A DNA stretch of 64,000 bases, taken from Nocardia sp. NRRL S-836. GTDB taxonomy: Bacteria; Actinomycetota; Actinomycetes; Mycobacteriales; Pseudonocardiaceae. The stretch spans positions 1 through 64,000 of the forward strand of contig NZ_LGDY01000117.1 in assembly GCF_001279525.1 (NCBI RefSeq), given 5' to 3'. A model generated the notes under the pieces. It saw only the letters and a list, made by a program, of their open reading frames with translations. It ran no database searches and had not been told where the DNA came from. Each line of letters begins with the position of its first letter. The stretch's first letter is position 1. The translations under genes and the position numbers were made by a program. Positions 54,401 to 62,252 of the stretch are shown in pieces.

Positions 54401-57400
54401 TCCTGTTCGCCGTGACGCGCCGGTCGCTGGCGGGCGGGCTGCCTGCCACCGAACTCGCTCCGGTCAGGGCCGCGCTGACCGCTCCGGTGCGGGGCGGGGA
54501 GCCGGTGATCCCCGGCGCGGGCAACCTGGCGGGTGCGGTGTCGGTGCTGACCTCTTCCGGCGACACCGGTTCACTGGCCCGGATCGTGTTGCGACGCACG
54601 CGGAAAGCACCCGTACGGGAACCGTTGCCCGCGTTCCCCTCGGACGCCGTCGTGCTCACCAACCGCGCCGATCTGGTCGCGGAGGTGCCGTTGCGCGACT
54701 CGGAGCCGTCCCGGCACGTCCGGGTGGTGGTCGACCTGCCGGAGATCGATGCCGTCGACGGTGTGACCACCTCGGTGGCGGAGGTGCTCGACCTGCACAC
54801 CCGGATGTTCCGCGCGGCGCGTGCCGCCGCGAGCGGTGCGTGCGAGTCGTTCGCGGTGGTGCTGCTCGGAGGGGTGGACCCGTCGGGAACACCGCATCCG
54901 CTGGCCGGTCTGTTCACCGGCTTCACCGCCGCGGTGGAGCTCGAACTGGCCGGCGCGGTGGTGTGCACGCTGGTGCACGAGAGCCACGACCTCGCCGTCG
55001 TCGCCGCGGACCTGGCCGAGGAGACCGCGGTGGACCGGACCACCTCCGCCGCCTACCGGTTCGCGGGTGCGCGCTGGGAGCCGGTGCTCGAACCGCCGCC
55101 CGAGCGGTCCGAGGCCGGTCCCGTGCTGGGCGAGGACCCGGTGATCGTCGCCGCGGGCGGGGCGCGCGGAGTCGGCGCCGAGCTGGTCGCCGCACTCGCC
55201 GAACGCGGCCCGTGCCGGGTGTACCTGCTGGGCACGGCGGAGGCGTCCGACGAGCCGGCGCCGGACCGCGCGGAGTTCGTGCGCGCCCGCACCCGTGGCC
55301 AGGACCGCGTCAGCCCGGCGGAGGCCGCCCGCGAGCACACCGCCCTGGTGCGCGCCGCGGAGGCTGGGGACACCCTGCGCCGGCTGCGTGCGCACCGCGG
55401 CGTGCGGGTGCGGTACCTGACCTGCGACGTGCGGGACGAGAACGCGGTCGAGGCCGTCGCGCGCCAGGTGCTGGCCGAGACGGGAACCGTCGATCTGCTG
55501 CTCAACATCGCCGGCATCAACGACGCCCGCGCCCTGGCGGTGAAGTCCGTCGAAGGCTTCGAGGCGGTGCGCGACACCAAGGTGCGCGGCTACCTCAACC
55601 TCAAGCGCGCGTTCGGCGCCCGGCAGCCCCGGCTCTGGTTCAACTGCGGCTCGATCATCGGGTACGCCGGGCAGCTCGGTGAGAGCGACTACGCCAGCGC
55701 GAACGCCTTCCTGCAGTCGGCGGCAGCGCACGGCGACGGCGAGTGGACGATCGGGTTCGGCGTGTGGCGCGACACCGGTTTCGCCGCCGCCCTCGTCGAC
55801 CGCCTCACCCGCCAGGGTGTCGCCGCACTGTCCACAGAGGAGGGTGTGCGCCACTTCCTGGCCGAGCTGGACAACCCCCTCCGGGCCGCGGCGTCCGTGT
55901 TCGCCGGTCCGGACCGTGCCGCTCCGTTCGGCGACCTGAGGCGTGCGGCCGGCCTGTGGTCCGGCTTCTACCTGCGCGAGATCACCGCACAGAGCGCTTG
56001 CCGGATCTCGGCCGTGTGCGAGCTGGCGGACGAGGCCTACCTGTCCGGGCACCTGGTGCGCGGGCGACCCACGCTGCCGGGCGCGTTCGTCCTGGAGATG
56101 GCCGCGGAGGCCGCGCTCGCGCTGCGGCCGGGACTGCGGATCGCGCGTTTCACGGACCTGGTGCTGCACAGGTTCATGAGCCTGCAGGACGGCCGGACCA
56201 CGGTGAAGCGCGTCGAAGGTCGTCTCGACGGAACCGAGGTGACGGTCACCGTCAGCGGCGATGTCGTGGCGCCTGACGGCCGGGTGCTCGTGCACGACCG
56301 GGTGGACGCGGAGGTGACCGTGCACCTCGCGGAGGATGTCGAGGCCGTGACGCTCGACCTGCCCGCCGTGGACGGGCTTCCGCCGGCTGAGGGCGGTTCC
56401 GGCCCGCTCGCGCTGACCGGGCCGTTCGCCTCGCTGCACGACGTGCGCGCGGGTGCCCGCGGCCGGTGGGCGAGGTTCGGCTTCGCTCCGGGCGCTTCCT
56501 GGCCTGCCGGGTTCGTCACCCCCGCGCTGCTGGTGGACGCCGCCGTGCAGCTCGGCCTCGGCGCCGCCACGGACGGAGTCGCGGTACCGCAGCGGATCGC
56601 TCGCATCACCTGCGGCCCGGCCGACGACGCCGGTGCGCACGGTGCGTTGCTGTTCGCCGAGAAGGGCAGTGCGGAGGGACGTTCGGTCGCGGCGGGCACG
56701 GTGACGGCGGTGGACGCGCGGGGTCGCCTGCTCGTCCGCCTCGAAGGCATGGCCGGGGGCCTGCTCACGGCACCGGACGCCGCAGCACCTGTCGTGGCAC
56801 CGGCAGCCGCGCCCGCTGTTCCGGCTGAGCGCGCACCCGCCGTTGCCGCTGCGACCGCACCGGCCGCTGTTCTGCCCGAGGTCGGGCCCCTGCGTGACCG
56901 GATCGCGCGGTGGCGGGACCAGACCGGCTGGAACCCGTGCTTCCCCGTGGTGGAGCGGGAGCGGGACGGGATGACCTCCGGCGGGGTGCGGCAGACGTCG
57001 TTCTCCGGCTACAACTACCTCGGCCTCGCGGGCGATCCGGAGGTCATCGCCGCCGCCAAGGCCGCGCTCGACCGGTACGGAACGTCGTGCTCGGCGAGCA
57101 GGCTGGTGCTCGAGACGCCGCTGCACCAGGAGTTCGAGGAGGAACTGGCGGACTTCCTCGGCTGCGACGACAGCCTCGTGCTGGCCGGCGGCTACCTCAC
57201 CAACGTCACGGCCATCGACGCCCTGCTCTCCGATGGTGATCTGCTGATCCACGACGCGTACGCGCACATCAGCGTCAAGCAGGGTGGCGTGCTGTCCGGT
57301 GCCGCGGTTCGCAGCTTCCCGCACAACGACCCGGCGGCGCTCGAACGGTTCCTCACCAGGTTCCGCGGGCAGTACCGGCGGGCGTTGCTCGTGCTCGAAG

Positions 57401-58086
57401 GCGTGTACAGCATGGACGGCGACATCCCGGACCTGCCGGCGTTCGTCGAGGTCGCGCGCCGGCACGACGTCATGGTCATGCTGGACGAGGCGCACAGCGT
57501 CGGTGTGCTGGGCGCCACCGGGCGAGGGCTCGGTGAGCACTTCGGGCTGCCGCGCGACGCGGTCGACCTGTGGTCGGGCACGTTCTCCAAGGCGTTCGCG
57601 TCGTTCGGCGGGTACGTCGCCGGGCGCGCCGACGTCATCGATCTCCTGCGGTACGGCGCTTCCGGGTTCCTGTTCAGCGCCGGCCTGCCGCCGGGCGACG
57701 CGGCGGCCGCGCGTGCCGCGATGCGGCGGATGCGGGCGGAACCGGAGCTCTCCGCGCGGGCCAGGGCCAACGCCGCCCGGTTCGGTGCGCTGGCCCGCGA
57801 GGCCGGCATCGACACCGGCGACCGGCACGACGAGGCACCCGTCGTGCCCTGCATGACCGGCGACGAGCAGCTCACCGTCGAGCTCGCGCACCGGTTGTAC
57901 CAGCGGGGCGTCATGGCGAACACCGTGCTGTACCCGGCCGTGCTCAGGGGCCAGGAACGACTGCGCTTCTTCGTCACCGCCGAACACACCGACGAGCAGA
58001 TCGACCGCGCGGTCGATCTGCTCGCCGAACACATGACCGCGCTGGGGCTGCTTCGGCACCCTGCCACCGAGAGGAACGCCCAGTGA
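51493..58086 (+). CDS. Iterative PKS / alpha-oxoamine synthase megasynthase (ER-KS-CLF-KR-DH-AOS)
   Basis: 2,197 residues. 1-255: SDR like FabL enoyl-ACP reductase (Tyr153-X6-Lys160). 280-305: acidic linker. 308-700: ketosynthase with Cys485 (DAACASAL), His619 and His655. 710-1030: second KS-fold domain with Ala917 at the Cys position (TVDTGARSL), like a chain-length factor. 1040-1480: ketoreductase (GGARGVG near 1222; Ser1387, Tyr1400). 1490-1780: hot-dog dehydratase (His1520 in HLVRGRPTLP; Asp1682, Gln1686). 1810-2197: PLP-dependent alpha-oxoamine synthase (DEAHSVGVLG; Lys2033 in GTFSKA), the fold of serine palmitoyltransferase and AONS. No AT, ACP or thioesterase is present; the first two are in the preceding gene. 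Predicted: builds a reduced acyl chain, then releases it by decarboxylative condensation with an amino acid. GTGA overlap with the next gene. Confidence 0.88.
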   Translation: MNRFAGRVVLVTGAGGSVGRAICRSFAAEGAELVLNCFHSFKETKQFAAELAAEGHSTRVLRGSVAKPEHVRQLTETIAEEYGRLDVLVNNAAYGAFVTLDEVTEDAFDRVLATNVKAPLWCVQAARPLLAAAGGAAVVNVSSIGATHVLDDYILTGASKAALESLTRALAVELAGERIRVNTASAGLIENSSARLFTDPDSFAAKIRASTPLGRLGTPQDLANLVLFLASDESAWMTGQSVVADGGVLLGPATLPTRAPVAEVAEEVVEEAAAEPEDDGADDGADDGADDDVVVVGMGIAVPGASSPEEFWRLLGEGGEFFTEPPPERWHVADFGATDPAAPDRSYQTRGAFMTGFTPHPVLAAEIADAGTAPDPNLVWLRHCLLQALDGTSLRPSDRVVATVGYSSNNSPVLEDSVVLAGALEVLRDSEDLLAHDVASRIRKTLSAQLDHGPVAAHSAEALLSSAFAGLLPPDCPVTVVDAACASALTALDVGVRAIRAGRAEVAVCAGSEALTATENVLFAKLRGLSPSGEIRSLDATADGVLFGDGAALVVLKSRRRAKADGDRIHGVVAGVGLASDGRGKAVHAPNADGQRRAIERAYADAGLTPSDVDYVVAHSTGTPIGDSTELAVLAEVHANSGPTWVGSNKSIVGHPGWGAGLVSVIQLLLALRHGSIPPQHRFSAGRAAFPALEVATEPVPWPRGDRPRTGAVSAFGFGGADAHVLFTDRSTPRPPARPPAADPAVVVGWSGLLPDADSPAELLTALTTPDARTSFGDQYPPAPLRELRMPPPVARATDRAQLLLLQCANRLDERVLGLCAARRDRVGVVVAHVGLARNAVLHRGRIHHDRVARLVRETEPHGAAEPYLARLRESVDRLMPPVGSESGPGAMPNIAAARLNHHLDLHGPACTVDTGARSLATAFELAADQLDQGELDVVLVGVANGNTLPSWLDHIRPVVGDRAPREGAFLFAVTRRSLAGGLPATELAPVRAALTAPVRGGEPVIPGAGNLAGAVSVLTSSGDTGSLARIVLRRTRKAPVREPLPAFPSDAVVLTNRADLVAEVPLRDSEPSRHVRVVVDLPEIDAVDGVTTSVAEVLDLHTRMFRAARAAASGACESFAVVLLGGVDPSGTPHPLAGLFTGFTAAVELELAGAVVCTLVHESHDLAVVAADLAEETAVDRTTSAAYRFAGARWEPVLEPPPERSEAGPVLGEDPVIVAAGGARGVGAELVAALAERGPCRVYLLGTAEASDEPAPDRAEFVRARTRGQDRVSPAEAAREHTALVRAAEAGDTLRRLRAHRGVRVRYLTCDVRDENAVEAVARQVLAETGTVDLLLNIAGINDARALAVKSVEGFEAVRDTKVRGYLNLKRAFGARQPRLWFNCGSIIGYAGQLGESDYASANAFLQSAAAHGDGEWTIGFGVWRDTGFAAALVDRLTRQGVAALSTEEGVRHFLAELDNPLRAAASVFAGPDRAAPFGDLRRAAGLWSGFYLREITAQSACRISAVCELADEAYLSGHLVRGRPTLPGAFVLEMAAEAALALRPGLRIARFTDLVLHRFMSLQDGRTTVKRVEGRLDGTEVTVTVSGDVVAPDGRVLVHDRVDAEVTVHLAEDVEAVTLDLPAVDGLPPAEGGSGPLALTGPFASLHDVRAGARGRWARFGFAPGASWPAGFVTPALLVDAAVQLGLGAATDGVAVPQRIARITCGPADDAGAHGALLFAEKGSAEGRSVAAGTVTAVDARGRLLVRLEGMAGGLLTAPDAAAPVVAPAAAPAVPAERAPAVAAATAPAAVLPEVGPLRDRIARWRDQTGWNPCFPVVERERDGMTSGGVRQTSFSGYNYLGLAGDPEVIAAAKAALDRYGTSCSASRLVLETPLHQEFEEELADFLGCDDSLVLAGGYLTNVTAIDALLSDGDLLIHDAYAHISVKQGGVLSGAAVRSFPHNDPAALERFLTRFRGQYRRALLVLEGVYSMDGDIPDLPAFVEVARRHDVMVMLDEAHSVGVLGATGRGLGEHFGLPRDAVDLWSGTFSKAFASFGGYVAGRADVIDLLRYGASGFLFSAGLPPGDAAAARAAMRRMRAEPELSARARANAARFGALAREAGIDTGDRHDEAPVVPCMTGDEQLTVELAHRLYQRGVMANTVLYPAVLRGQERLRFFVTAEHTDEQIDRAVDLLAEHMTALGLLRHPATERNAQ
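52324..52359 (+). repeat. Three 12-bp tandem repeats in the ER-KS linker
   Basis: GACGACGGTGCT three times, encoding DDGA units of the acidic linker between the FabL-like and ketosynthase domains of the megasynthase. Confidence 0.9.
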
Positions 58087-58880
58087 GCAAACGAGACTGG
58101 ACCGGACGCCACGTCCTGGTCACGGGTGGGTCCAGCGGCATCGGGCTGGCGCTCGTCCGCCTGCTGGCGGCCAGGGGCGCGCACGTCTCGGTGGTGGCCC
58201 GCGACGAGAGCAAGCTCGCCGCGCTGCACCGGGAAGGCGAGCCGATCGCGACGGCGTCCGCGGACGTGGCCGACCCGGACGCGTTGCGGCACGCGGTGGC
58301 CGCACTGCAGGAGCGCCACGGCCCGGTGCGGGACGCGATCCTGTGCGCCGGGACCGTGCTGCCGGGCTACTTCACCGAGCTGCCCGCGGACACCTTCCGC
58401 GACCAGATGGAGGTGAACTACTTCGGCATCGTGAACGCGGTGCGGCTGGTGGTGCCGGGCATGGTCGAACGACGAGAGGGCACGATCACCTGCGTGTCCT
58501 CCACAGCCGGGGTGATCGGGCTGCTGGGCTACAGCGCCTACGCGCCCAGCAAGTTCGCCGTCCGGGGGTTGTGCGACTCGCTGCGGATGGAGCTGAAACC
58601 GCACGGGATCCACGTCGCCGGCGTGTACCCGGCCGATGTGGACACCCCCCAGCTCGCCTTCGAGAAGCCCTTCAAGCCCAAGGAACTGGTGGCCTTGTCG
58701 GGCACCGTCGAGCCGATGTCACCGCAACGCGTGGCGGCAGAGGTGGTGCGTGGCGTCGAACGCCGCAAGGCGGTCATCCGGCCGGGCCTCGCGAACCGGT
58801 TGCTGTGCGCCGCGGCCGGCGGCTTGCCGGGCCTGCTCGCGTCCTACTGCGACAGTGTGGTGGCCAAGGCGAGCCGGTAG
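58083..58880 (+). CDS. 3-Ketodihydrosphingosine-reductase-like SDR
   Basis: 265 residues. NADPH motif VTGGSSGIG, catalytic SST, Tyr153-APS-Lys157. The C-terminal part (VYPADVDTPQLAFE, SGTVEPMSPQRVA, CDSVVAKASR) follows eukaryotic and bacterial 3-ketosphinganine reductases (KDSR), not plain FabG. It should reduce the 3-keto group left by the alpha-oxoamine synthase domain to give a sphinganine-like amino alcohol. GTG 58083 overlaps the megasynthase stop (GTGA). It is the last gene of the polyketide block, followed by a hairpin 52 bases later. Confidence 0.85.
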   Translation: MSKRDWTGRHVLVTGGSSGIGLALVRLLAARGAHVSVVARDESKLAALHREGEPIATASADVADPDALRHAVAALQERHGPVRDAILCAGTVLPGYFTELPADTFRDQMEVNYFGIVNAVRLVVPGMVERREGTITCVSSTAGVIGLLGYSAYAPSKFAVRGLCDSLRMELKPHGIHVAGVYPADVDTPQLAFEKPFKPKELVALSGTVEPMSPQRVAAEVVRGVERRKAVIRPGLANRLLCAAAGGLPGLLASYCDSVVAKASR

Positions 58881-58931
58881 TTCCGGCGATGCGCCCGCAT
58901 CGAGGTGCGCGGCACCCCGCACCTCCGTGGT

Positions 58932-58977
58932 GGGCACGACCGGAGCCGCCGTCGTCGGTGACTCCGGTCGTGTGCCC
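58932..58977 (+). terminator. Terminator after the polyketide/sphingoid block
   Basis: GGGCACGACCGGAG and CTCCGGTCGTGTGCCC form a long stem with a two-base bulge and a 16-base loop. It separates the polyketide genes from the prenyl synthase gene at 59070. The rest of 58881-59069 is leader, with a possible -10 TAACGT at 59034. Confidence 0.75.
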
Positions 58978-59069
58978 TGTGTCAAAGTGCGACACCTTCG
59001 CCCGGAGCGGGCTGAACAGCCGGTCGGGGCCCCTAACGTCGCCGTTGTCATCACCGGAATGGAGCTGTC

Positions 59070-60170
59070 ATGACCGCACAGGTGGACCATGCTGCCAACG
59101 GCGTCGACCTCTCGGCATTGCGCCGGTCGGTCGACGCGTGCCTCCGGTCGTTCCTCGACGGCCGCACCTCCGACGACGGCATCACCGCCGCGGACGCGTT
59201 GACGAGCGTCCTGCGCGATTTCCTGCTGGCAGGCGGGAAGCGGATTCGGCCGGTGCTCTGCCTGCTCGGCTGGCAGGCCACCGCGGGCCACACCGGCGAG
59301 CCACCCGCCGAGGTGGTGCGGGTGGCTGCGGCGCTGGAGATGTTCCACGCCTTCGCGTTGATCCACGACGACGTGATGGACCGGTCGGACACCCGCCGGG
59401 GAGCGCCGACCGCGCACCGCACGTTCGCCGCGATGCACCGCAAGGCGCACCGGTTGAGCTGCCCCACCGCGGACGACCTCGGGTTCGGCAGCGCCGTCCT
59501 CCTCGGTGACCTGGCCCTGATCTGGTCCGACGAGCTGCTGCACACCGCGGGTCTCGATCCCGCCGCGCTCGTGGCGCTGCTGCGCCGGTTCGACGCGATG
59601 CGCACCGAGCTGGTGCGCGGCCAGTACCTGGACCTGCACACCACCGGGCACCTCAGCGACGACGTGGACACCGCGCTCAAGACGATCCGCTACAAGACCG
59701 CCAGGTACAGCTACGAGCGGCCGCTGCAACTCGGCGCCTCGATGGCGAGCGGCGGTGATGACGGGATGAGCGAGGCGTTGTCCGGGTTCGCGATCCCGCT
59801 CGGTGAGGCGTTCCAGCTGCGCGACGACCTGCTCGGCGTCTTCGGGGACCCGGCGGTGACCGGCAAGTCGGTGCTGGACGACCTCCGCGAGGGCAAGAAC
59901 ACCGTGCTGGTGGCGCTCGCGATGAGGGCCGCGTCCGCCGATCAGCGCCAGGTGCTGACCGAGCTGCTCGGCCGGGCGGACCTGGACGACGACGGCGCCG
60001 AACGGGTGCGTTCGGTGCTCACCGGAACCGGTGCACGGCACGAGGTCGAGAAGATGATCGAAGCCCGGCGGCGCCAGGCGCTCGACGCGCTGCGGTTCCT
60101 GCCGTGCCCGCCGGGGGTGCGTGCGGTGCTGCACCGGCTCGCGCACTTCACCACGAGCAGGTCGTCGTGA
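59070..60170 (+). CDS. Polyprenyl diphosphate synthase (geranylgeranyl-type)
   Basis: 366 residues. First Asp-rich motif HDDVMD (D100, D101, D104), second region QLRDDLLGVFGDPAVTGK and the conserved GKNTVL. This is the actinomycete GGPP/FPP synthase family; chain length is set by residues just before the first motif (MFHAFALI) and was not modelled. A phytoene-synthase-like enzyme downstream makes a C20 product the best guess. ATG 59070 has GGAG five bases upstream. Its stop overlaps the start of a 53-residue ORF (GTGA). Confidence 0.9.
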   Translation: MTAQVDHAANGVDLSALRRSVDACLRSFLDGRTSDDGITAADALTSVLRDFLLAGGKRIRPVLCLLGWQATAGHTGEPPAEVVRVAAALEMFHAFALIHDDVMDRSDTRRGAPTAHRTFAAMHRKAHRLSCPTADDLGFGSAVLLGDLALIWSDELLHTAGLDPAALVALLRRFDAMRTELVRGQYLDLHTTGHLSDDVDTALKTIRYKTARYSYERPLQLGASMASGGDDGMSEALSGFAIPLGEAFQLRDDLLGVFGDPAVTGKSVLDDLREGKNTVLVALAMRAASADQRQVLTELLGRADLDDDGAERVRSVLTGTGARHEVEKMIEARRRQALDALRFLPCPPGVRAVLHRLAHFTTSRSS

Positions 60171-60328
60171 CCGCGCTCGAACAGGCCACGGCCCGAGCGC
60201 TCGGTGCAGCGCCGTGCCCTCACCACCACCGAGGGGGACCGTTCCGCATGGCGCTCGTCGGCGGCCATCTCACGGCCGGGCGAACCATCGGCGCGGACGC
60301 ACGAGACCGGGTGGTGACCGTCCGATGA
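60167..60328 (+). CDS. Small 53-residue ORF coupled between prenyl synthase and phytoene synthase
   Basis: GTG 60167 overlaps the upstream stop (GTGA, 60167-60170), and its TGA overlaps the downstream ATG (ATGA, 60325-60328), so it is linked to both neighbours. The product is basic, with HHHRGG and GGHLTAGRTIGADARD; no family recognised. It may be a real small protein that maintains coupling, or the fused ends of a deleted gene such as a carotenoid enzyme. Confidence 0.5.
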   Translation: MTALEQATARALGAAPCPHHHRGGPFRMALVGGHLTAGRTIGADARDRVVTVR

Positions 60329-61239
60329 GGACCGGAGGCGGCCGGGCGCTCGACGCGGCCGGCATCACCGATCCCGTCCTGCGGGCCGCGTACGGCCGGT
60401 GCCGGGAGCTGCACGCCAGCTTCGGCCGCAGCTACTACCTGGCGACGATGCTGCTCCCGCCGTGGAAACGCCCGTACGTCAACGCGTTGTACGGCTTCGC
60501 CCGCCACGCCGACGAGATCGTGGACAACGGCCCCGAGCACAGCAGGGCCGAGCAGTTCCGGACCTGGTCGCACCAGGCCCTGGCGGACCTGGCCGACGAC
60601 ACCGCGCAGGGCGACGAGGTGACGGTCGCCCTGCGGCACACCCTGCGCCGCTGGGACATCCCGCTCCGGCACGTCGAGACGTTCCTCGGCGCGATGGAGG
60701 CCGATCTCACGATCAACGACTACGAGACCCTCGACGACCTCGCCGGCTACATGTACGGCTCGGCTGCCGTCATCGGCCTGCAGATGGTCCCGATCCTCGA
60801 ACCGCTGTGCGACGAGGCGTTCGACCGCGCGCGGGTGATGGGGGAGGCGTTCCAGCTCACCAACTTCATCCGCGACATCGCCGAGGACCTCGCCCGCGGC
60901 CGGGTGTACCTGCCCGCGCGGGACCGGCGCCGGTTCGGGGTGACGCGCACCGATCTCGCCTCCGCACGCACGACGCAGCACGTGCGCGAGTGGCTGCGGT
61001 TCGAGATCGAGCGCACCCGCGAGCTGTACGCGTACGCGGTCGGTGGCATCGCGATGCTCGCGCCGTCGAGCCGGCCGTGCATCGAGACCGCCTACCTGCT
61101 GTACAGCGGCATCCTGGACGCGGTGGAGGACGCCGGGTACGAGGTGCTCGACCGGCGCGTCAGCGTCAGCCTGCCGGCGAGGCTCAGAATCGCCCTGCCC
61201 GCGTACCGGCGCGCTCGCCGCACCTGGAGCTCGGGTTAG
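60325..61239 (+). CDS. Phytoene/squalene synthase family enzyme, phytoene synthase-like
   Basis: 304 residues. Asp motifs HADEIVD (D63, D67) and NFIRDIAED (D184, D188), followed by ARGRVYLP, as in CrtB head-to-head condensing enzymes. With a geranylgeranyl-type synthase upstream, phytoene is the likely product, but no desaturase or cyclase is present in the window. ATG 60325 is chosen for the homologous N-terminus and overlap with the 53-residue ORF. Its TAG stop overlaps the stop of the convergent terpene cyclase by three bases. Confidence 0.87.
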   Translation: MRTGGGRALDAAGITDPVLRAAYGRCRELHASFGRSYYLATMLLPPWKRPYVNALYGFARHADEIVDNGPEHSRAEQFRTWSHQALADLADDTAQGDEVTVALRHTLRRWDIPLRHVETFLGAMEADLTINDYETLDDLAGYMYGSAAVIGLQMVPILEPLCDEAFDRARVMGEAFQLTNFIRDIAEDLARGRVYLPARDRRRFGVTRTDLASARTTQHVREWLRFEIERTRELYAYAVGGIAMLAPSSRPCIETAYLLYSGILDAVEDAGYEVLDRRVSVSLPARLRIALPAYRRARRTWSSG

Positions 61240-62252
61240 GACCCGTCGGCCTCGTCCCACCACCAGGAGATCGCGGGCGTCCTCAGCCTCGGGTCGCACC
61301 ACACCCGTTCCCACTCGGGCACGAGGGAGATCCCGGTCGTGGCGTACCGCCCGCTCAGCTCGTGCCAGTCGAGGTTGCCGCGCAGGTAGTGCCCCAGACC
61401 GGCGAGGAACCGCCGCAGGTCCGGGTCCGCGCGGTGGTGGAGCCGGTCTCGCAGGCGCAGGAAGAGCGCCATCACCTCGTTGCGCAGCGCCACGGCCGCG
61501 GCGATCGCGTCCTGTTCGCCGCACCCCAGGCGCACGCGCACCTGGCTCACCAGGTTCCTCCCGTTGCCGGGGTCGGCCCTGTCGCCGTCGTAGGAGTGGA
61601 AGTCGTTGTCCCAGTTGATGATGCTCGCGGTGAGGTCGAGCAGCACACCGCAGGCGGGGTCGGCGAGGGTGGCTTCGGCGGAGCCCCGGCACCCGGCGGC
61701 GTGCCACAGCAACGGGAACGCCCACGCCGGTGAGCTCGACCGGCCGCGGGTGGCCAGCGACTCGTCGTACGTCGGCTCCGCGCCGCCGCTCGTCTGGGCG
61801 GTGCGCACCAGCTCGGTCAGCAACGTCGCGCGCAGCCCGTCGGTGAACTGCCGCGCCAGCTCCGGGGTCGCGAGTGCCGCGATCCGGTGCCGCAGATCGC
61901 TCAACGCCGCCGCGTAACCGGTCTCCGCGTGGGAGGCCGGCGCGTCGAACGCCCGCAGCACCGGCCACATCAGCACGCCCAGCTCGTCCGTGCTCCGGCC
62001 GTCGTCGCACTCGTCGTCGAACGCCGTCCACCACGTCGCCATGTCGGCCAGCACCTGCAACCACGCCGGCGGGCAACCCGGTGCGCTGAGCGCGGCGAGC
62101 GGACCGAGCTTCGCCGCCGCCAGCCGAGCCCGCCGGCGCGGGTCCGGGGCGAGCTCGAAGCGCGTCGACCACTCGACCGAGCGGATCTGGGCCTGCTCGG
62201 CCATCGGGTGCGCCGCCGGTTCGACCGGGCAGTACAGGCCGGGCCAGGTCAC
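61236..62252 (-). CDS. Class I terpene cyclase
   Basis: 338 residues. Asp-rich motif AFDDECDDG (D79, D80, D83, D84), second metal site NDFHSYDGD (N216, S220, D224; the last is Asp rather than the usual Glu), and SGRY near the C-terminus (the RY pair). Bacterial sesqui/diterpene cyclase size. GTG 62252 overlaps the P450 stop (GTGA); GTG 62264 is also possible. The substrate could be FPP or GGPP. Paired with the P450 upstream in the same operon, which would oxidise the cyclised product. Confidence 0.87.
   Translation of the reverse strand: MTWPGLYCPVEPAAHPMAEQAQIRSVEWSTRFELAPDPRRRARLAAAKLGPLAALSAPGCPPAWLQVLADMATWWTAFDDECDDGRSTDELGVLMWPVLRAFDAPASHAETGYAAALSDLRHRIAALATPELARQFTDGLRATLLTELVRTAQTSGGAEPTYDESLATRGRSSSPAWAFPLLWHAAGCRGSAEATLADPACGVLLDLTASIINWDNDFHSYDGDRADPGNGRNLVSQVRVRLGCGEQDAIAAAVALRNEVMALFLRLRDRLHHRADPDLRRFLAGLGHYLRGNLDWHELSGRYATTGISLVPEWERVWCDPRLRTPAISWWWDEADGS

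Noticed and set aside
61236..61239. Overlapping stops of phytoene synthase and terpene cyclase as a regulatory element
   Set aside because: Three-base overlap of convergent stops is common in compact genomes and no hairpin is present.
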